From assembly GCA_950295325.1 (NCBI GenBank), contig OX485805.1, positions 36,877,501 through 36,941,500 on the forward strand: a stretch of DNA of 64,000 nucleotides, read 5' to 3'. A model generated the notes under the pieces. That model worked only from the letters and a program-made list of their open reading frames with translations, made no database searches and was not told where the DNA came from. Source of the DNA: Polytrichum commune (lineage: Eukaryota > Streptophyta > Polytrichopsida > Polytrichales > Polytrichaceae). Positions within the stretch are counted from its first letter, which is position 1, and every line of letters begins with the position of its first letter. Shown one piece after another: positions 33,501 through 44,379 of the stretch. The translations under genes were made by a program, and so were the position numbers.

Positions 33501-36500
33501 TTGCCATTGGAGAAGGAAATTGATGACTTAAACGAGAATGAGATTGGCAAGGCATTGGTGGGAGTCGTCCATCCCGAAGGTCAAAGGGTTGTTATAGATT
33601 CGGGCTCGGGAAGTCTAGGTCCTAATTTTTACAATTATGGGGATAATGGGGATTATGCCCAATGGCTAAGGGAGTACCCCGAGTCCGAGGTTGATGTAAT
33701 GGTTACATTTCACCAAGTAGGCTTAGGGAGTGAATTTCCTAGTGTTAGTTTAGGAGAGGGCTCATTGTTGGAGCCATGTGAGGTGCTCACCGAGGAAGAG
33801 TGGGTTAGCGGTGGGTTAACACCTTGGGTAGATGACGTGGAAGAGGGTGAGGTTAGTTTAATTCATGTAGATGGGACTCAAGAGGAGGATGTGATTATTG
33901 AGTCATCGAAATTGGAGGAGCCTTTACATTTCAAGACCACGTCTACGGGGATAGTTGTAGGTCAAGATGTGAAAGATTACCCCAATGTGCCTTCCGATTG
34001 GTATCGGAACAAAGAGGAACAAGCACATGTGTCGGAAGCGGATTGGCGGTACGTGGATGTGAAATTAAAGAATGGAAAAACCCGACAAATGAAGATGGGC
34101 TCCAAATTGGGGGAGAAAGAGGTTAGGGAGTATAGCAATTTGGTGGATGAGTTTAGTGATACTTTTGCATGGTCCTACGATGAGCTTAAGGGAATTCCTA
34201 GGGAAATGGTAGAGCACCGGATTCCTTTAATTCCGGGGGCGAGGCCAATTAGACAAAAGGAGAGGAGGATGAATCCTCAATTGCAATTGTTGGTGAAAGC
34301 GGAATTGGAAAGGTTATTGAAGGCCGGGTTTATCAAGCCGGTGGAAATCACGGATTGGGTTTCTCCTATGGTCTTAGTAAAGAAAAAAAATGGGAAATTA
34401 AGGGTTTGTGTCGACTATAGGAAATTGAATTCGTGCACACAAAAGGATCACTTCCCCTTACCTTTTATCACCTTGTTGCTTGAGGAGGTTGGAGGTCATT
34501 CGCGATATACCTTTATGGATGGGTATGCGGGTTATAATCAAATTTCCATAGCCCTCCAAGATATCCATAAAACGGCTTTTACTACACCTTGGGGTACTTT
34601 TGTGTGGGTAGTGATGCCATTTGGGTTATGTAATGCCCCGGCTACTTTCCAACGATTAGTAATGTATATCTTCACCGACTTGTTGTTCAAATCCATGACC
34701 GTCTTTGTGGACGATTTTAGCACACAAAGTAATGTGGATGATCACCTACATTGTGTTAGGGAGGCATTGGTTAGGTGTAGGAAGATGAGGTTAGCATTGA
34801 ACCCGGATAAGACATTTTTGGGAGTGAATAAGGGAGTGTTGTTGGGTTATGTTGTTAGTGAGAAAGGTAGAGAACCCGATCCGGATAAGATTGCGGCCAT
34901 AAGCGACTTGGCAACTCCAACCAATTCCAAGGGGATCTCTAAGTTGTTAGGACATGTGGGATGGTACCGGGAACTTATTCCTAATTTTTCAAAGATAGCG
35001 GTGCCCATTACCCATTTGCTCAAAAAGGATGTCAAATTCGAGTGGACGGATGCTTGTCAAAAAGCCTTTGAGGAATTGCGGGATAGGTTGAGCACCTATC
35101 CGGTGTTGATACCACCCAATTGGGGTAAACCTTTTCACGTCTATTGTGATGCTAGTAATGTGGCAATAGGGAGTGCGCTTTGTCAAGCAACGGGAGAAAA
35201 AGAGAAGGATCAACCTATAGCTTATGCGAGTAAGCAATTGACCCCCGCCGAAAGAAACTACTCTACAACGGAGAGGGAGTGCCTAGCCATGGTGTTTTCC
35301 GTTAAAAAGTTTAGGCATTACCTCATGTGCAACCCGGTTGTATTTTTTGTTGACCACATGGCTATCAAGTATCTAATTAACAAGGCGGAGTTAAGTGGTA
35401 GGTTAGCTAGGTGGGTTTTGTTATTAGAAGAATTCGACTACACGGTGGAATATAAACCGGGTCGTATGCATTTACAAGCGGACCACTTGTCTAGGTTGTC
35501 GGAGGAGATAGGAAAAAATCCGGTAAATGATATGTTAGTAGATGATAGCCTCTTTGTGGTCACTTCTACACCGGAGTGGTATGCGGGCATAGTGGAATTT
35601 CTAACAACCCACAAGTTGCCCAAAGAGTGGACAAAAGAAGAGAGAAGGAAGGTGAGGGTAAATAGTAGGCAATTTGTTGTAGTGGGCCATAGGTTGTTTA
35701 GAAGGGGGTCCGATGGTATTTTACGACGATGCGTGTCAAAAACGGAGGTTGAAGCGATTTTAATCGCTTGCCACGATAGCGCTTGCGGCGGTCACTTCTC
35801 GGGTCAACTCACCGGGCAAAAAATACTTAGAGCGGGCTACTTTTGGCCTACACTATTTAAGGACGCCCATGACTATGTAAGGAAATGCGACGCTTGCCAA
35901 CGGTATGCCCGAAACGACCTTAGAATGGAGATGCCTTTACATGTATCATTACCCTTAATTCCTTTCGAAAAATGGGGCATCGACTATGTGGGTGAGGTCC
36001 ATCTCCAATCTTCAAAAGGAATGAAATATATTGTGGTGGCAACCGAGTACCTCACCAAGTGGGCGGAAGCCAAAGCGGTGAAGACCGACACGGCGGAACA
36101 CGCGGCAACATTTATGTACGAAAACATAATTTCGCGGTTCGGGGTGCCGAAGATCCTAGTAAGCGATAGGGGTACTCACTTTTTGAATGACTTGATTCGA
36201 GAGATGACAGAGAAATTTAAAATTGATCACCGGAAGACTACTCCCTACCACCCACAAACCAATGGACAAACGGAAAGGGTTAACGGAATTTTGGTGAGTA
36301 TACTACGCAAGACGGTTATAGACTCGAAGCGGGATTGGGATACGAAACTAACGGCGGCACTCTGGGCATACCGTACAACCTATAAGGTAACTACGCGTGC
36401 TACACCATTTTCCTTAGTCTATGGTCTTGAAGCGACACTACCAATCGAATATGAAGTCGAGTCACTTAGGGTGGCCGTGAGTACGAGACTTACCGAAAGT

Positions 36501-36824
36501 CAATCCTTACGAAATCGACTAACCGATTTGGAAGCACTTGACGAAGGGAGGAGAATGGCGGCTCAACATATTGAGGCAACCCAAAGAAGGAGAAATATTA
36601 CTTTCGACAAACGACATAAGAGAAGGGCCCTAACACCGGGAATGATGGTCATGATTCAAGACGCACGAAAGCTTGAATTTCCGGCGAAATTCAATGCGGT
36701 ATGGTTAGGACCTTACCTTGTCTATGAGGTCTTTCCTAATAATTCAATTCAATTGGAAACGTTGAATGGTGAGCTCTTTCCTACCCGTACATCGGGAAGT
36801 AGATGTAAGGAGTACCGAGCTTGA
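30585..36824 (+). CDS. gag-pol: Gag-Pol polyprotein of element II
   Basis: A 2079-residue frame starting MQGRTRSQKPSL, with no stop or frameshift. Domains by approximate residue: Gag core 150-320; CCHC zinc knuckle at 431 (CVQCGQPGHTRQFC) and a second Cys-rich finger near 517 (CSNCGGSHPSDTC); aspartic protease at 850 (VLVDGGSSLNIL); reverse transcriptase 1230-1430 with VCVDYRKLN at 1273 and the catalytic FVDD at 1372 (F in place of the usual Y); RNase H from 1520 (CDAS, TTERE, VDHMAIKYL); integrase with an HHCC finger near 1729 and the D, D, E triad near 1798, 1859 and 1894. The polyprotein makes virus-like particles, copies the element RNA and integrates the DNA. Gag and Pol share one frame, so their ratio must be set after translation. 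Probably functional. Confidence 0.96.
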   Translation: MQGRTRSQKPSLIVGLEKSTRKRRSSKISDRLEQDNVRIESCLNVEPRTRSILDTLELGAQLEEEITPSKLSGETSSENYTLREEFPVEVDRGLLNSSPVTMAEERGMDPPPIPPIPPIPPIPPIDPLVRPRGLPIVVPQNLAAMDMPSHLPKFYGTKDEDPSRHMERYIERLASFLITDPGYWLVWFPTTLEGEAYEWYRDHAEGHFRGWEQLQREFLNEFRPEVGQSTALRALSSLKQGREEEISAYIRRFDLVCTRFVGTMLNDDTLKQFFIQGFFKSGTIRGVLERNPLTLADAKRAARDIENLDKDHERLWRREDELIPQFIPIRPRVVAVEPAKYENQIPYAIVDTGPRPLAVREPAPLLALPAPRTDPHLEEVERRLGASQLGFQEAMIKQMQSLTDQMSLMIRSQQPGPPPPVESGRHSSGLWCVQCGQPGHTRQFCRSGQNRDQRGNGNPPQQNQRGQAPPHYGNGSNRGPQPRGQGGQNLEKKEFYPFCGRWHAQGQCWSEGQEFNCSNCGGSHPSDTCRQPDKIINVPYPVANPQQQARDNMRGARPQGVPANELRPPNLYYDHSNARQTFHPPAGLQTTTGYIPIQNRQGVPPNGSNGRQAPPTDPGPSNSQDVRFMDGVLEATCDDMLPLPTRIGEEQSQWPPHTNAITYELVKGKGVVEEAPALAVTTRARRGDAPLEVGIGEQGNYSSDEEINLSELDRVARRATKDVERENIILQDRERTNAVHDLDNSDVGEWEGPGVPVDEFDVVGNSKVERSTGYDLWADLSTLKADITFGQLLEISPTARKTLKEGMPVHKRMRKVKAKIAARIQSQGGRDVKAIEIEVVIVDKVVPNVLVDGGSSLNILPEDTMKKLGLGLTGPSPLVINMANQSSTTPLGMIKDCRMTTGGEEYLVTFHVIKMHSNKDTFPILLGRPWLRMANAMVNWGGPKPSITYGPEGNRVIVSIGSLEGWMEKEMYLPLEKEIDDLNENEIGKALVGVVHPEGQRVVIDSGSGSLGPNFYNYGDNGDYAQWLREYPESEVDVMVTFHQVGLGSEFPSVSLGEGSLLEPCEVLTEEEWVSGGLTPWVDDVEEGEVSLIHVDGTQEEDVIIESSKLEEPLHFKTTSTGIVVGQDVKDYPNVPSDWYRNKEEQAHVSEADWRYVDVKLKNGKTRQMKMGSKLGEKEVREYSNLVDEFSDTFAWSYDELKGIPREMVEHRIPLIPGARPIRQKERRMNPQLQLLVKAELERLLKAGFIKPVEITDWVSPMVLVKKKNGKLRVCVDYRKLNSCTQKDHFPLPFITLLLEEVGGHSRYTFMDGYAGYNQISIALQDIHKTAFTTPWGTFVWVVMPFGLCNAPATFQRLVMYIFTDLLFKSMTVFVDDFSTQSNVDDHLHCVREALVRCRKMRLALNPDKTFLGVNKGVLLGYVVSEKGREPDPDKIAAISDLATPTNSKGISKLLGHVGWYRELIPNFSKIAVPITHLLKKDVKFEWTDACQKAFEELRDRLSTYPVLIPPNWGKPFHVYCDASNVAIGSALCQATGEKEKDQPIAYASKQLTPAERNYSTTERECLAMVFSVKKFRHYLMCNPVVFFVDHMAIKYLINKAELSGRLARWVLLLEEFDYTVEYKPGRMHLQADHLSRLSEEIGKNPVNDMLVDDSLFVVTSTPEWYAGIVEFLTTHKLPKEWTKEERRKVRVNSRQFVVVGHRLFRRGSDGILRRCVSKTEVEAILIACHDSACGGHFSGQLTGQKILRAGYFWPTLFKDAHDYVRKCDACQRYARNDLRMEMPLHVSLPLIPFEKWGIDYVGEVHLQSSKGMKYIVVATEYLTKWAEAKAVKTDTAEHAATFMYENIISRFGVPKILVSDRGTHFLNDLIREMTEKFKIDHRKTTPYHPQTNGQTERVNGILVSILRKTVIDSKRDWDTKLTAALWAYRTTYKVTTRATPFSLVYGLEATLPIEYEVESLRVAVSTRLTESQSLRNRLTDLEALDEGRRMAAQHIEATQRRRNITFDKRHKRRALTPGMMVMIQDARKLEFPAKFNAVWLGPYLVYEVFPNNSIQLETLNGELFPTRTSGSRCKEYRA

Positions 36825-36885
36825 CTAGGCAACTTACCCTTGGAGCAAGAGATGTTTGGATTCATCCCCCGATGGTCGCCAATTA
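36825..36885 (+). other. Short 3' region of element II before the 3' LTR
   Basis: Only 61 bp separate the gag-pol stop from the 3' LTR. A purine-rich GGAGCAAGAGATG at about 36842 could serve as polypurine tract, but the bases next to the LTR (CGCCAATTA) are not purine-rich, so the assignment is uncertain. Confidence 0.4.
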
Positions 36886-39049
36886 TGTGAGCCCAAAAGG
36901 GTGCCCACATTTAGTCTTAGACCCTTGAAACGTTAGTTGATGCACTTTGAAGTAGCATGTTACTTCACAAAAATATAAAAAGAGTGAAATGTTAGTCTTA
37001 GAAGTACCATGTTGTAAGAGGCTAGGATGTGAGTTGTTATTGTGTTTTTACCTTCGGAAGGATTTGAGTGAATGAGGATAGGTAAGGAGAACTTGGATTG
37101 AGTAGTTAGTGAGTAGGCTAGTACAAATGGATGGAGACAACCAAAGTGACTCAAGAGGCAAGTGCATTCGAATTGGGATGAATGGAGGATCACATGGAGC
37201 GCACAAGTGGACCACCTCATCATGGCCACTTAATGGGGAAGGCCCAAGGAAGAATGCAAGGTGGAGGATAAGCAAATTCTCAAAGCACCAATCAAATCAC
37301 GAGTTAAGCATCGTGGTTTGAATTAAGTGGTGAGCGACGATTTGGGAAAGTAAGGGGAGAAAGTTATGGCGGCGGAAAGCGAAGGAGGCTAAGTTTGGGT
37401 TGAAGCATCCCAAGTTTGGTAAAGTGTGGTAGGTAGAAAGCCAAGGCTAGTTAAATGTTCGAATTAGGATCCTTGTTGATCATTTGAGGGAGGAAGGCTT
37501 AGAAGATAGGATTGGCGCCTACTAAGTAGGAGGAAATCTCAAGGGCTTATCGTGAGCCTTGAGGGTGCTCACCCCCTCAAGCTTACTATATAATCCCTCA
37601 TTCTTCCCTCACTCATCCTCTCTTTCCTTTGTGCTCCAAGGCACCCCACGAGTTATAAGTGTGGGTGTGGGAAGCCATATTGGAGCACATGTGTGTGCTT
37701 AGTTTTTAGTTTGAGAGCCAAGGCTTGTTAGCCTTGAAGAGGGCTTGACCTCTTGGTAGAATTAGTGTTGACGTGAAGGATTTTAAAGTTAATTCATGAT
37801 TCCAATTTGTGGTACTTTAAGTTCATGTTTTGAGTACACGTGGTTGCAAGTTCCATGTTTAAGAGTTGAGCACTTGATGTTGTGATGAGTGCAAAAATAT
37901 ACTTGTGTGGATTAGTTAGTCTTAGTGAAGTTAGGAAATTCTCTCTCCCCCTCTCCTCTCTAGGATTTTAGGATTTTAGGATTAGAGAAGAATTGTGTGA
38001 TTAGAAAGGGGTTGTTAGTAGAATTAGGGAAATTAGGTAGGAAGATTAGTTAAGGGCTTGAATAATTAGTGAGGTAGTTGGGGATTACAACTACAAAGTT
38101 GTGGGTTCATGAAGGAGCTGGGTTTATGAAGGAGCTGGGTTTGTTTAGTTAGAAAGTAAAGAGCTGGGTTTATGAAGGAGCTGGGTTTGTCTAGTTAGAA
38201 AGTAAAGAGCTGGGTTTATGAAGGACCTGAGTTTGTTTAGTTAGAAGCTAAGGAGCTGGGTTCATGAAGGAGCTGGGTTCATGAAGGAGCTGGGTTTATG
38301 AAGGAGCTAGGTTTATGTAATTAGAAAGTAAAGAGATGGGTTCATGAAGGAGCTTAGTAGATAGCCTACCTAATTAGCTCATAGACAAGTAGTTAGTTAC
38401 ATTATGCTAGTTAGTGTTATGGTGGCTTTCACAAGTAAATGTATTTGAGATTGACTATAGAGAATAGTGTTTTTTTTAACACTTGCATCCTCTCTTTAAA
38501 AATAAACCACGTGCACAAATTAATGGAGAATGTGGAGCACTCTCGCGATGGCAAGACAAAGGAAGCAAAGACCAAAGGTGCGAGGGAGAGATTGACATAA
38601 GTCACATAAGTATTTCTTAATACTTAAAGGCTTATGTACGGTATGGAGACACCAAGTGAGACCTCTTATAGTAGCGATACGGAATACACAAGTGATAGTT
38701 CAAGTGGTAGTATAGAGTCAACGGCACGGACTCCATTTAGGAGAGGGATATCCTTAAGGGCTTGTGTAGCTAAAGCGGCCGGATGGACGTTAGAAGCAAA
38801 CAAAGACAAAATAGCACCCGAGCATAAGGAGGTTAAAATAACATAGTTAACTTGTGCATTCTCCACATACGTATTGAAATCGTACATTGAGTTGTTAAAA
38901 GTGAAATTCCAGTTAAATCCAATACCACTTGAAGGGTGAACCTTGCACTATGGACTCATCCAAGTCCAAATCCAATACCGCGGAGGAATGTGAGCCCAAA
39001 CCCACTACTCGGACTACGGACGCTTAAGGGTGGGGGGTTTGGCCTCACA
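36886..39049 (+). repeat. 3' LTR of element II
   Basis: 2164 bp, the same length as the 5' LTR, with a handful of single-base differences (for example near 37169, 37496 and 37817). Confidence 0.95.
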
Positions 39050-39054
39050 CCTTT
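39050..39054 (+). repeat. Target-site duplication of element II, right copy (CCTTT)
   Basis: Matches 27507-27511. Confidence 0.93.
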
Positions 39055-39540
39055 GCCTGGCCTAATGTGTGCTTGGAGCTCGTGTTGGATTTGGATATGT
39101 CGTCGCTCATGGTCATGCAAGCTAACCCCCTCAATTGTTACATTCCTCAACGGCCACCTTCGCAACGAGAACCTATGAGTTGGATTCACTTCGGAATGTA
39201 CGAGTGATTCCAATATAACAACTCCAACGTCCTCGGTGCCAAAGGGGTTTTCATCAATGCAATCTTGTGGATGTGTGTTACGACAAATACCCTCCGCCAC
39301 AGCAACTCCATTGTCATTAACAAGTACCACATCCAAATTCACCCATGAAGCTCGTGAAAGCCCCGCACATTCCACAATGGGGCAAAAAGGTGCAGATGTC
39401 GAAGGACTCCCCAAGTCATCTTCATCTGCACTGTCATCAAAACTATCCTCCCCGACAATGTCTAGCTCGTCCCTAGACGTAGATTGGGTGTTGTCCATGT
39501 CGTCAGAGAAGGAATCCCCTCTTCCACCAACTCCCTCCAT
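39050..39540 (-). pseudogene. N-terminal part of the DUF7869-like transposase gene
   Basis: The minus strand reads MEGVGGRGDSFSDDMD from 39540, through an acidic low-complexity stretch, then LSRASWVNLDVVLVNDNGV, NPTHRFSLRRWPLRNVTIEG and HELQAHIRPGK, and stops at the LTR boundary. A possible splice acceptor (GTGTATAG) lies just before the start codon. Length arithmetic supports the join: 491 bases here plus 953 bases at 27506-26554 leave remainder 1, which matches the phase-1 intron, and the full coding length with exon 2 is 2943 bases, exactly 981 codons. Confidence 0.75.
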
Positions 39541-39727
39541 TGCGCCTATACACATGCACATGAAACCTCAACACACATGGAAAGAATGTAAGGGTCCAAA
39601 AGAATCAAATATCGGAAAATGCAAGATACCATGATCAATGGGGACACCGAGTTCCAACACAACTACAATGTAAACTCCCAACACTATGCGCAAGTCCAAA
39701 ACAAGTTCCAGAAAATATTTTGGTGGG

Positions 39728-40062
39728 GGTTTGGGTCGACCGGCCCAAACCTCATAAGGGTCAGACTGAACCCCTAACACACTGGGGTAGGGGTTTGGGT
39801 CGGTCGATCCAAACCTGATAAGGGTCAAAAAAACCCTAACACACTGGGGTAGGAATTTGGGTCGACCGACCCAAACCTCACAAGGGTACATCCACCCACA
39901 CCAGGTAGGGGTTTGGGTCGGTCGACCCAAACCTGATAAGGGTCAGAAAAAACCCTAACACACTGGGGTAGGGGTTTGGGTCGACCGACTCAAACCTGTT
40001 AAGGGTCAGACTTAAACCCTAACACACTAGTGGACAGGTTTGGGTCGGTCGACCCAAACCTG
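39728..40062. repeat. Array of six 20-bp palindromes in 56-64-bp units
   Basis: The palindrome TTTGGGTCG-NN-CGACCCAAA starts at 39730, 39794, 39856, 39912, 39975 and 40039. The central pairs are AC, GT, AC, GT, AC, GT, and three copies have one arm mismatch. Spacers carry CTGATAAGGGTCAGA and ACACACTGGGGTAGG. The array lies upstream of the DUF7869-like gene start, possibly in its leader or a leader intron. Confidence 0.93.
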
Positions 40063-43000
40063 ATTAGGGTCAGACTTAAAACCCGCCAACACTAGTGGAA
40101 AGGTGAAGGTTCGCCCAAGTACACCACAAAATCCGGCGTATAATGCGGCGGATATTGCGTGGTGTGTTGAATTTGAGCTCATTGCAAAGTGCACGGTGGG
40201 CTTGCATGCTGTGGATAGGTGCTCATGAACTTGCATGCTATGGATAAGTGCTCATGAACGGCAGCATGCATGAACCTTGAAGTACAGCTCCTACTAAGAG
40301 TTCTCTCTACGACTTCGACAGTGGGAGAAGAGAAAAAAAGACCGACTTTTGGGGGGTGCGTGTGAACCCTTTGAGTGGTCCACCACTCTGCGGGATTACT
40401 TTTAGTTAGAATGTTAGCATTAAAAGTTAGAATTGATAGGGAATTTAGGAAAAATTAGTTCATTTAGCATTTAGCCTAGAAGAAGGAAGGTCAAAATGAA
40501 ACTAAGTAGTGCTAGAAGATAGCAAAGTAGAAAAAATGTGCTAGCTAGTAAAAACAACTAGCTAAGCAAATATTAGTAGACGCTAGTTATTAAGCAAATG
40601 TTAGTAGATGCTAGCTAAGCAAGTGTTAGTTTATTAGTTAGTGTGAGGCACACAAGACTATTGGAGGTGTTTTACGTAAGAAGATAAAATCGGCGTGAAG
40701 AATTTTGAAGACAAAAAAGAAAGAGAGCAAGGGGGATACTTGCCCACTTGCCCCCTTGCCAACTCGATGGCGGAAAAATTAGAAAGATTTCTAAAGGTTT
40801 TTTGTCGGAGCCACCTCGGCGAGAGGGTGGCAACCTCAACCGGGAAAACCCCCGAGCCAAAACTTCGGGAAAGGGTTTGAAAAATGGATCCGGTGGAGGA
40901 GGGGTCCAACCCTTTTGTGAGAGGGTTTAAAAACCCCTCCTTCCACCTTGTAGCTCTCTCTCTTTCTCTAGTTTTTGGGCGAAGCCCTGCTTCAATGTAA
41001 TTAGGAAAAAATCCTTTAGCATGTATTCTCAATGGTCTAAAAGAAAGGCTTGAGAACCTTCTCTACTCTCTCTCTCCTAGTTAGGTTGTGTGTTTATTAA
41101 CACACCAACAAAATTATTCCTTCTTTTGTAGAGGTAGGTTGGATGGTAGAGTTTTGAGTAGAGGCATTATAGACCTCATCTGCCAATGCCCTGAAGGCTT
41201 AGTTCAAAAGCTAGAACAAGATACTTATCATTTTTCTCTTAGAGAGATTTCATATAGCTATCCATAGCCGTTTCCCATTTGTGATTTGGTTGAGATGACA
41301 ATTAGTTATGGATTTTCAAAGATGGAGTAGAAAAACTGGGTGGTCTTGTGGGTAGCGGCTGCTGGATCAGACCTGCGAGCCCAATAGGAATTTTAATTCC
41401 AAGAAATTATATTTTTCCCAAGTAGAACTTTTGTGTAGCTTTCCAAAATGGCTTAGAACATTTGATTTGAGCATGATTTGAATTAGATATGAATTGTGCA
41501 AGATGGGACACATAGTTTGAGAACTTTTGGTTGACTGCTGCATTACAGAGGACCTGCTGGGTTCACTTCGGCTTACCTTTCTAATCACATATTTTTATCA
41601 AATACATCTTTTTAATATCTCTCCAGGGTCATATAGAACGTTTGATTTGACTAAGATTTGAATTAGATATGAATTGTTGAAGGCGAGATACATAGTTTAA
41701 GGCTTCTTGATTGACTGCTGTGTTACAAGGAGTCCGCTGAATTTCTATTAGCTTAACCTGCTGATGTCATAATTTTTTCTAATTAGAGCTTGTTCATAGC
41801 TTTCCAATGGTATAAGGAAAGCCTAGATCCAAGTAGTAAGGAATGTGCTATGAATTCTTGAAGTTAGAAGGTAGATAGGTGGGTTGGAAGGGTCGGTTGA
41901 ATCGACCTCACACTTCCAACCCTCATAACTTTTGCATTTCTTATCCGATTAGAGTGATTTTTAGATCATTGGAAAGATAATTTGGTGCACTAAGTATAAA
42001 AATTATGCTTAGGATTAAATTACAGGGCAGAATAACACTTTATATTTTAATTGTTAACTAAGGTACGCTTACTACCAAACTAGTTACAAAGAAGGAGGCA
42101 AGGTCGACGCTCGGAAAGTGGAGCAAGGAAGGAGGTAGCGGCTCGGCCTACATCAAGCCCAAATCAACCGAGGAAAATTGAGGTAAATTAACTAACCTTA
42201 AGCCTTCCATTTAGAATTGGAGGGAGCACGGCTAAGGTACGCATATCTAAACCCACTCACCTATCTCGTAAGGTCAAGTGGCTTGCCACTTGACCGCCAA
42301 GGGAGTACCCAATTCCATTGTTTTCGGGGCCCTTGGTATGTTTTGTGGTAGTAGCTTCATTTATTAGCAAGTTTCGTGTGTGGTAAGTCGGATTAATCAC
42401 CGACACGACCACTCTGAATGTTGTTGGTGGAAAGGTGGAGTTAATGACCCGCGAATCCACTATTATGTTGTTGGCCCCATAGATTGGGAGTAATGGCCCC
42501 AATTTATGAAGATTGCGCAACAGGTTGAACCTACAGGTCGCCCGACACCCTGGTCCCATTGAGTTGCATTTCGTGGTCTATCCAGTGTAAACACATTTAA
42601 CAATCAAAACATACCAAATAAATCGTAAACCCTTGTTGGCAAGAGACCCGAGGTAAGGGGTGATGCCTAATATGTTAATGTAGTAAGTTAGGACGTGCAA
42701 ACAAAAGTAAGTAATTAAGAAGGAATTTGTGTGAAAGGTGGGACTTAGGCCAAGTTCTCCCGCTTAGAAAACTAAATAGAACTAAATAAAGAAATATGAA
42801 GAATTGAATGGTCCATCAAATTGTCGTTATTCCGTTCGTTGAGTTAGGGTGGTATGAGTCACACCCGGTTGGGTGTATCAGAACCATCCCAATTCACAAA
42901 TTAGGATTGCCTTGGTTTTAAGGCTGGTGCGTCTGCGCGTAGAATAGGTTGTATGTTAAGGTTAGAACTAGATATGAAATTGGTTAGTGGAGTTTAAAGC

Positions 43001-43640
43001 CACACTAGTAAAAAACTAAGGCCTAACCTCCGGAGGTACTACGACGCATATTTAATCTCCCTTAAAAATCTGACTACTCACGTTATACACCTATCATCCG
43101 GGTTCGGCTTGGGCGCCTGCAAATGCAGGCCACCTTCACCGAAGGGCTTGTGTGATACTTTTAGGCTCCCTCGAAAGGGGGTGGCCCAAAAGTACCACAG
43201 TGCGCCCCTTTATACTATCCACCTCCGCTTCCCAGACTTAGTCATTGGATGCCTTCCCCGCCTTCTTCTCTTGCAGAGGTTATTTCAAACCTCCTGACAG
43301 AATTCCCCGTTTCCTGTTTATAGTAGAAAAATGCGCATCTATCAATGCCCCTCTGATACCCCAGCCGTCATATGACTTAGTCTATGATATTTAATCTATT
43401 TTTTTTTTTTTTGTGTGGATATGACATACGCCATTGGGAGGAAGGGTGGCGGCCACATTAATTTTTTCAAATATCATCAAGGTATATTTTAACCAATATG
43501 TAGACCCAAACACAACTCCATTCAATGCTTTCAAGTGTAAACCTATTTAGGTGGGGTTTGGGCCATTTGGAGGCTGCAATTATGAAAGAGTTTCCAAGGC
43601 TTGAGGCCATTGTCATGATGAATAGAATTATTTATTTGTC
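40063..43640. other. Non-coding region, possibly a decayed LTR-retroelement end and leader
   Basis: No coding frame is convincing. A TATA-like GGGTTTAAAAACCC at 40924, followed by a CT-rich stretch, looks like an LTR promoter. 42090-42250 resembles the leader of element II in layout (GGAGGGAGCACGGCTAAGGTACGC against GGAAGGAGCGCGGCGAAGGTACGT). This suggests a relic of a related element, but no LTR pair or TSD could be found. A T-run of about 14 lies near 43400. Confidence 0.35.
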
Positions 43641-43645
43641 TCCCC

Positions 43646-43663
43646 TAAACCCTAAACCCTAGA
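43646..43663 (+). repeat. Short interstitial telomere-type repeat
   Basis: CCCTAAACCCTAAACCCT, the plant telomere sequence in C-rich orientation, about 2.5 units. Confidence 0.85.
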
Positions 43664-43822
43664 ACCTTGCTCTATTATCTCGCATGCGAGAGTGGCAATG
43701 ACGAACGTATGTGGACGTTGTTAAGGGGATACTAACTACCAATGTCCATTTTTAGTTCAATATTTTAATGTTACTTGAATCCATCCTCAAATTCACTTCA
43801 AGTTTACTAATGTGTGAGAGCA

Positions 43823-44325
43823 AAACATCCAAGATTGGACCCTAAACCCTTATAACATCCACAACATGAAATACGCATTGACTAAATTCAAAACCAATTA
43901 GGATATCATGTTTAAACGTCCCATATAACATATTAACATGATCAAGATTGTATTTACTATGACCTTCCGATTAGACTCTTCTTCATATTATGCAAACAAT
44001 ATCTGTTATATCTTCCTCCATTATCTAATACACGTGGAGAGAACAATGAATAACAACATGATGTTGTGCTTCTCCGATTTACTTTTACATCACATTCCAT
44101 ATATTAAATACATCATGAACGATGGTTTATTAGCGACTAATATGTGATTCCCTAAAGTGGGCGAAACATCCAAAGTTGGACCCCTAGCCCCTATTAACAT
44201 CCACAATATTTCATGTTATTTGAATAAACACAAGACCAATCAATATATCGCGTTTAAACGTCTCAAATAACAAATTAACATAATCAAGATCGTCTTCACT
44301 ATAACCTTCCTACAAGACTCTTCTC
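43823..44325 (+). repeat. Diverged direct duplication (~160 bp, ~340 bp apart)
   Basis: 43823-43985 and 44165-44325 share ordered strings such as AAACATCCAA, TTGGACCC, AACATCCACAA, GTTTAAACGTC, ATTAACAT and ACTATRACCTTCC. The copies have many substitutions, so the duplication is old. Confidence 0.75.
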
Positions 44326-44379
44326 ACGAGTAAGACAATGTTATACATTGACATTGGATAGATTAATATGTTATAACCC

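Larger units (their letters stand above)
27512..39049 (+). mobile_element. Young, apparently intact Ty3/gypsy LTR retrotransposon (element II, 11.5 kb)
   Basis: The two LTRs are both 2164 bp, start TGTGAG and end CTCACA, and differ at only about five positions noticed by eye. CCTTT flanks both sides. Inside are a primer site, a ~900-bp leader and one uninterrupted 2079-codon gag-pol frame with every expected domain in the order protease, RT, RNase H, integrase. No chromodomain follows the integrase; the RNase H tail and the integrase style fit the non-chromodomain plant branch (Athila/Tat-like), which is an inference. The element splits the minus-strand DUF7869-like gene. Confidence 0.95.
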
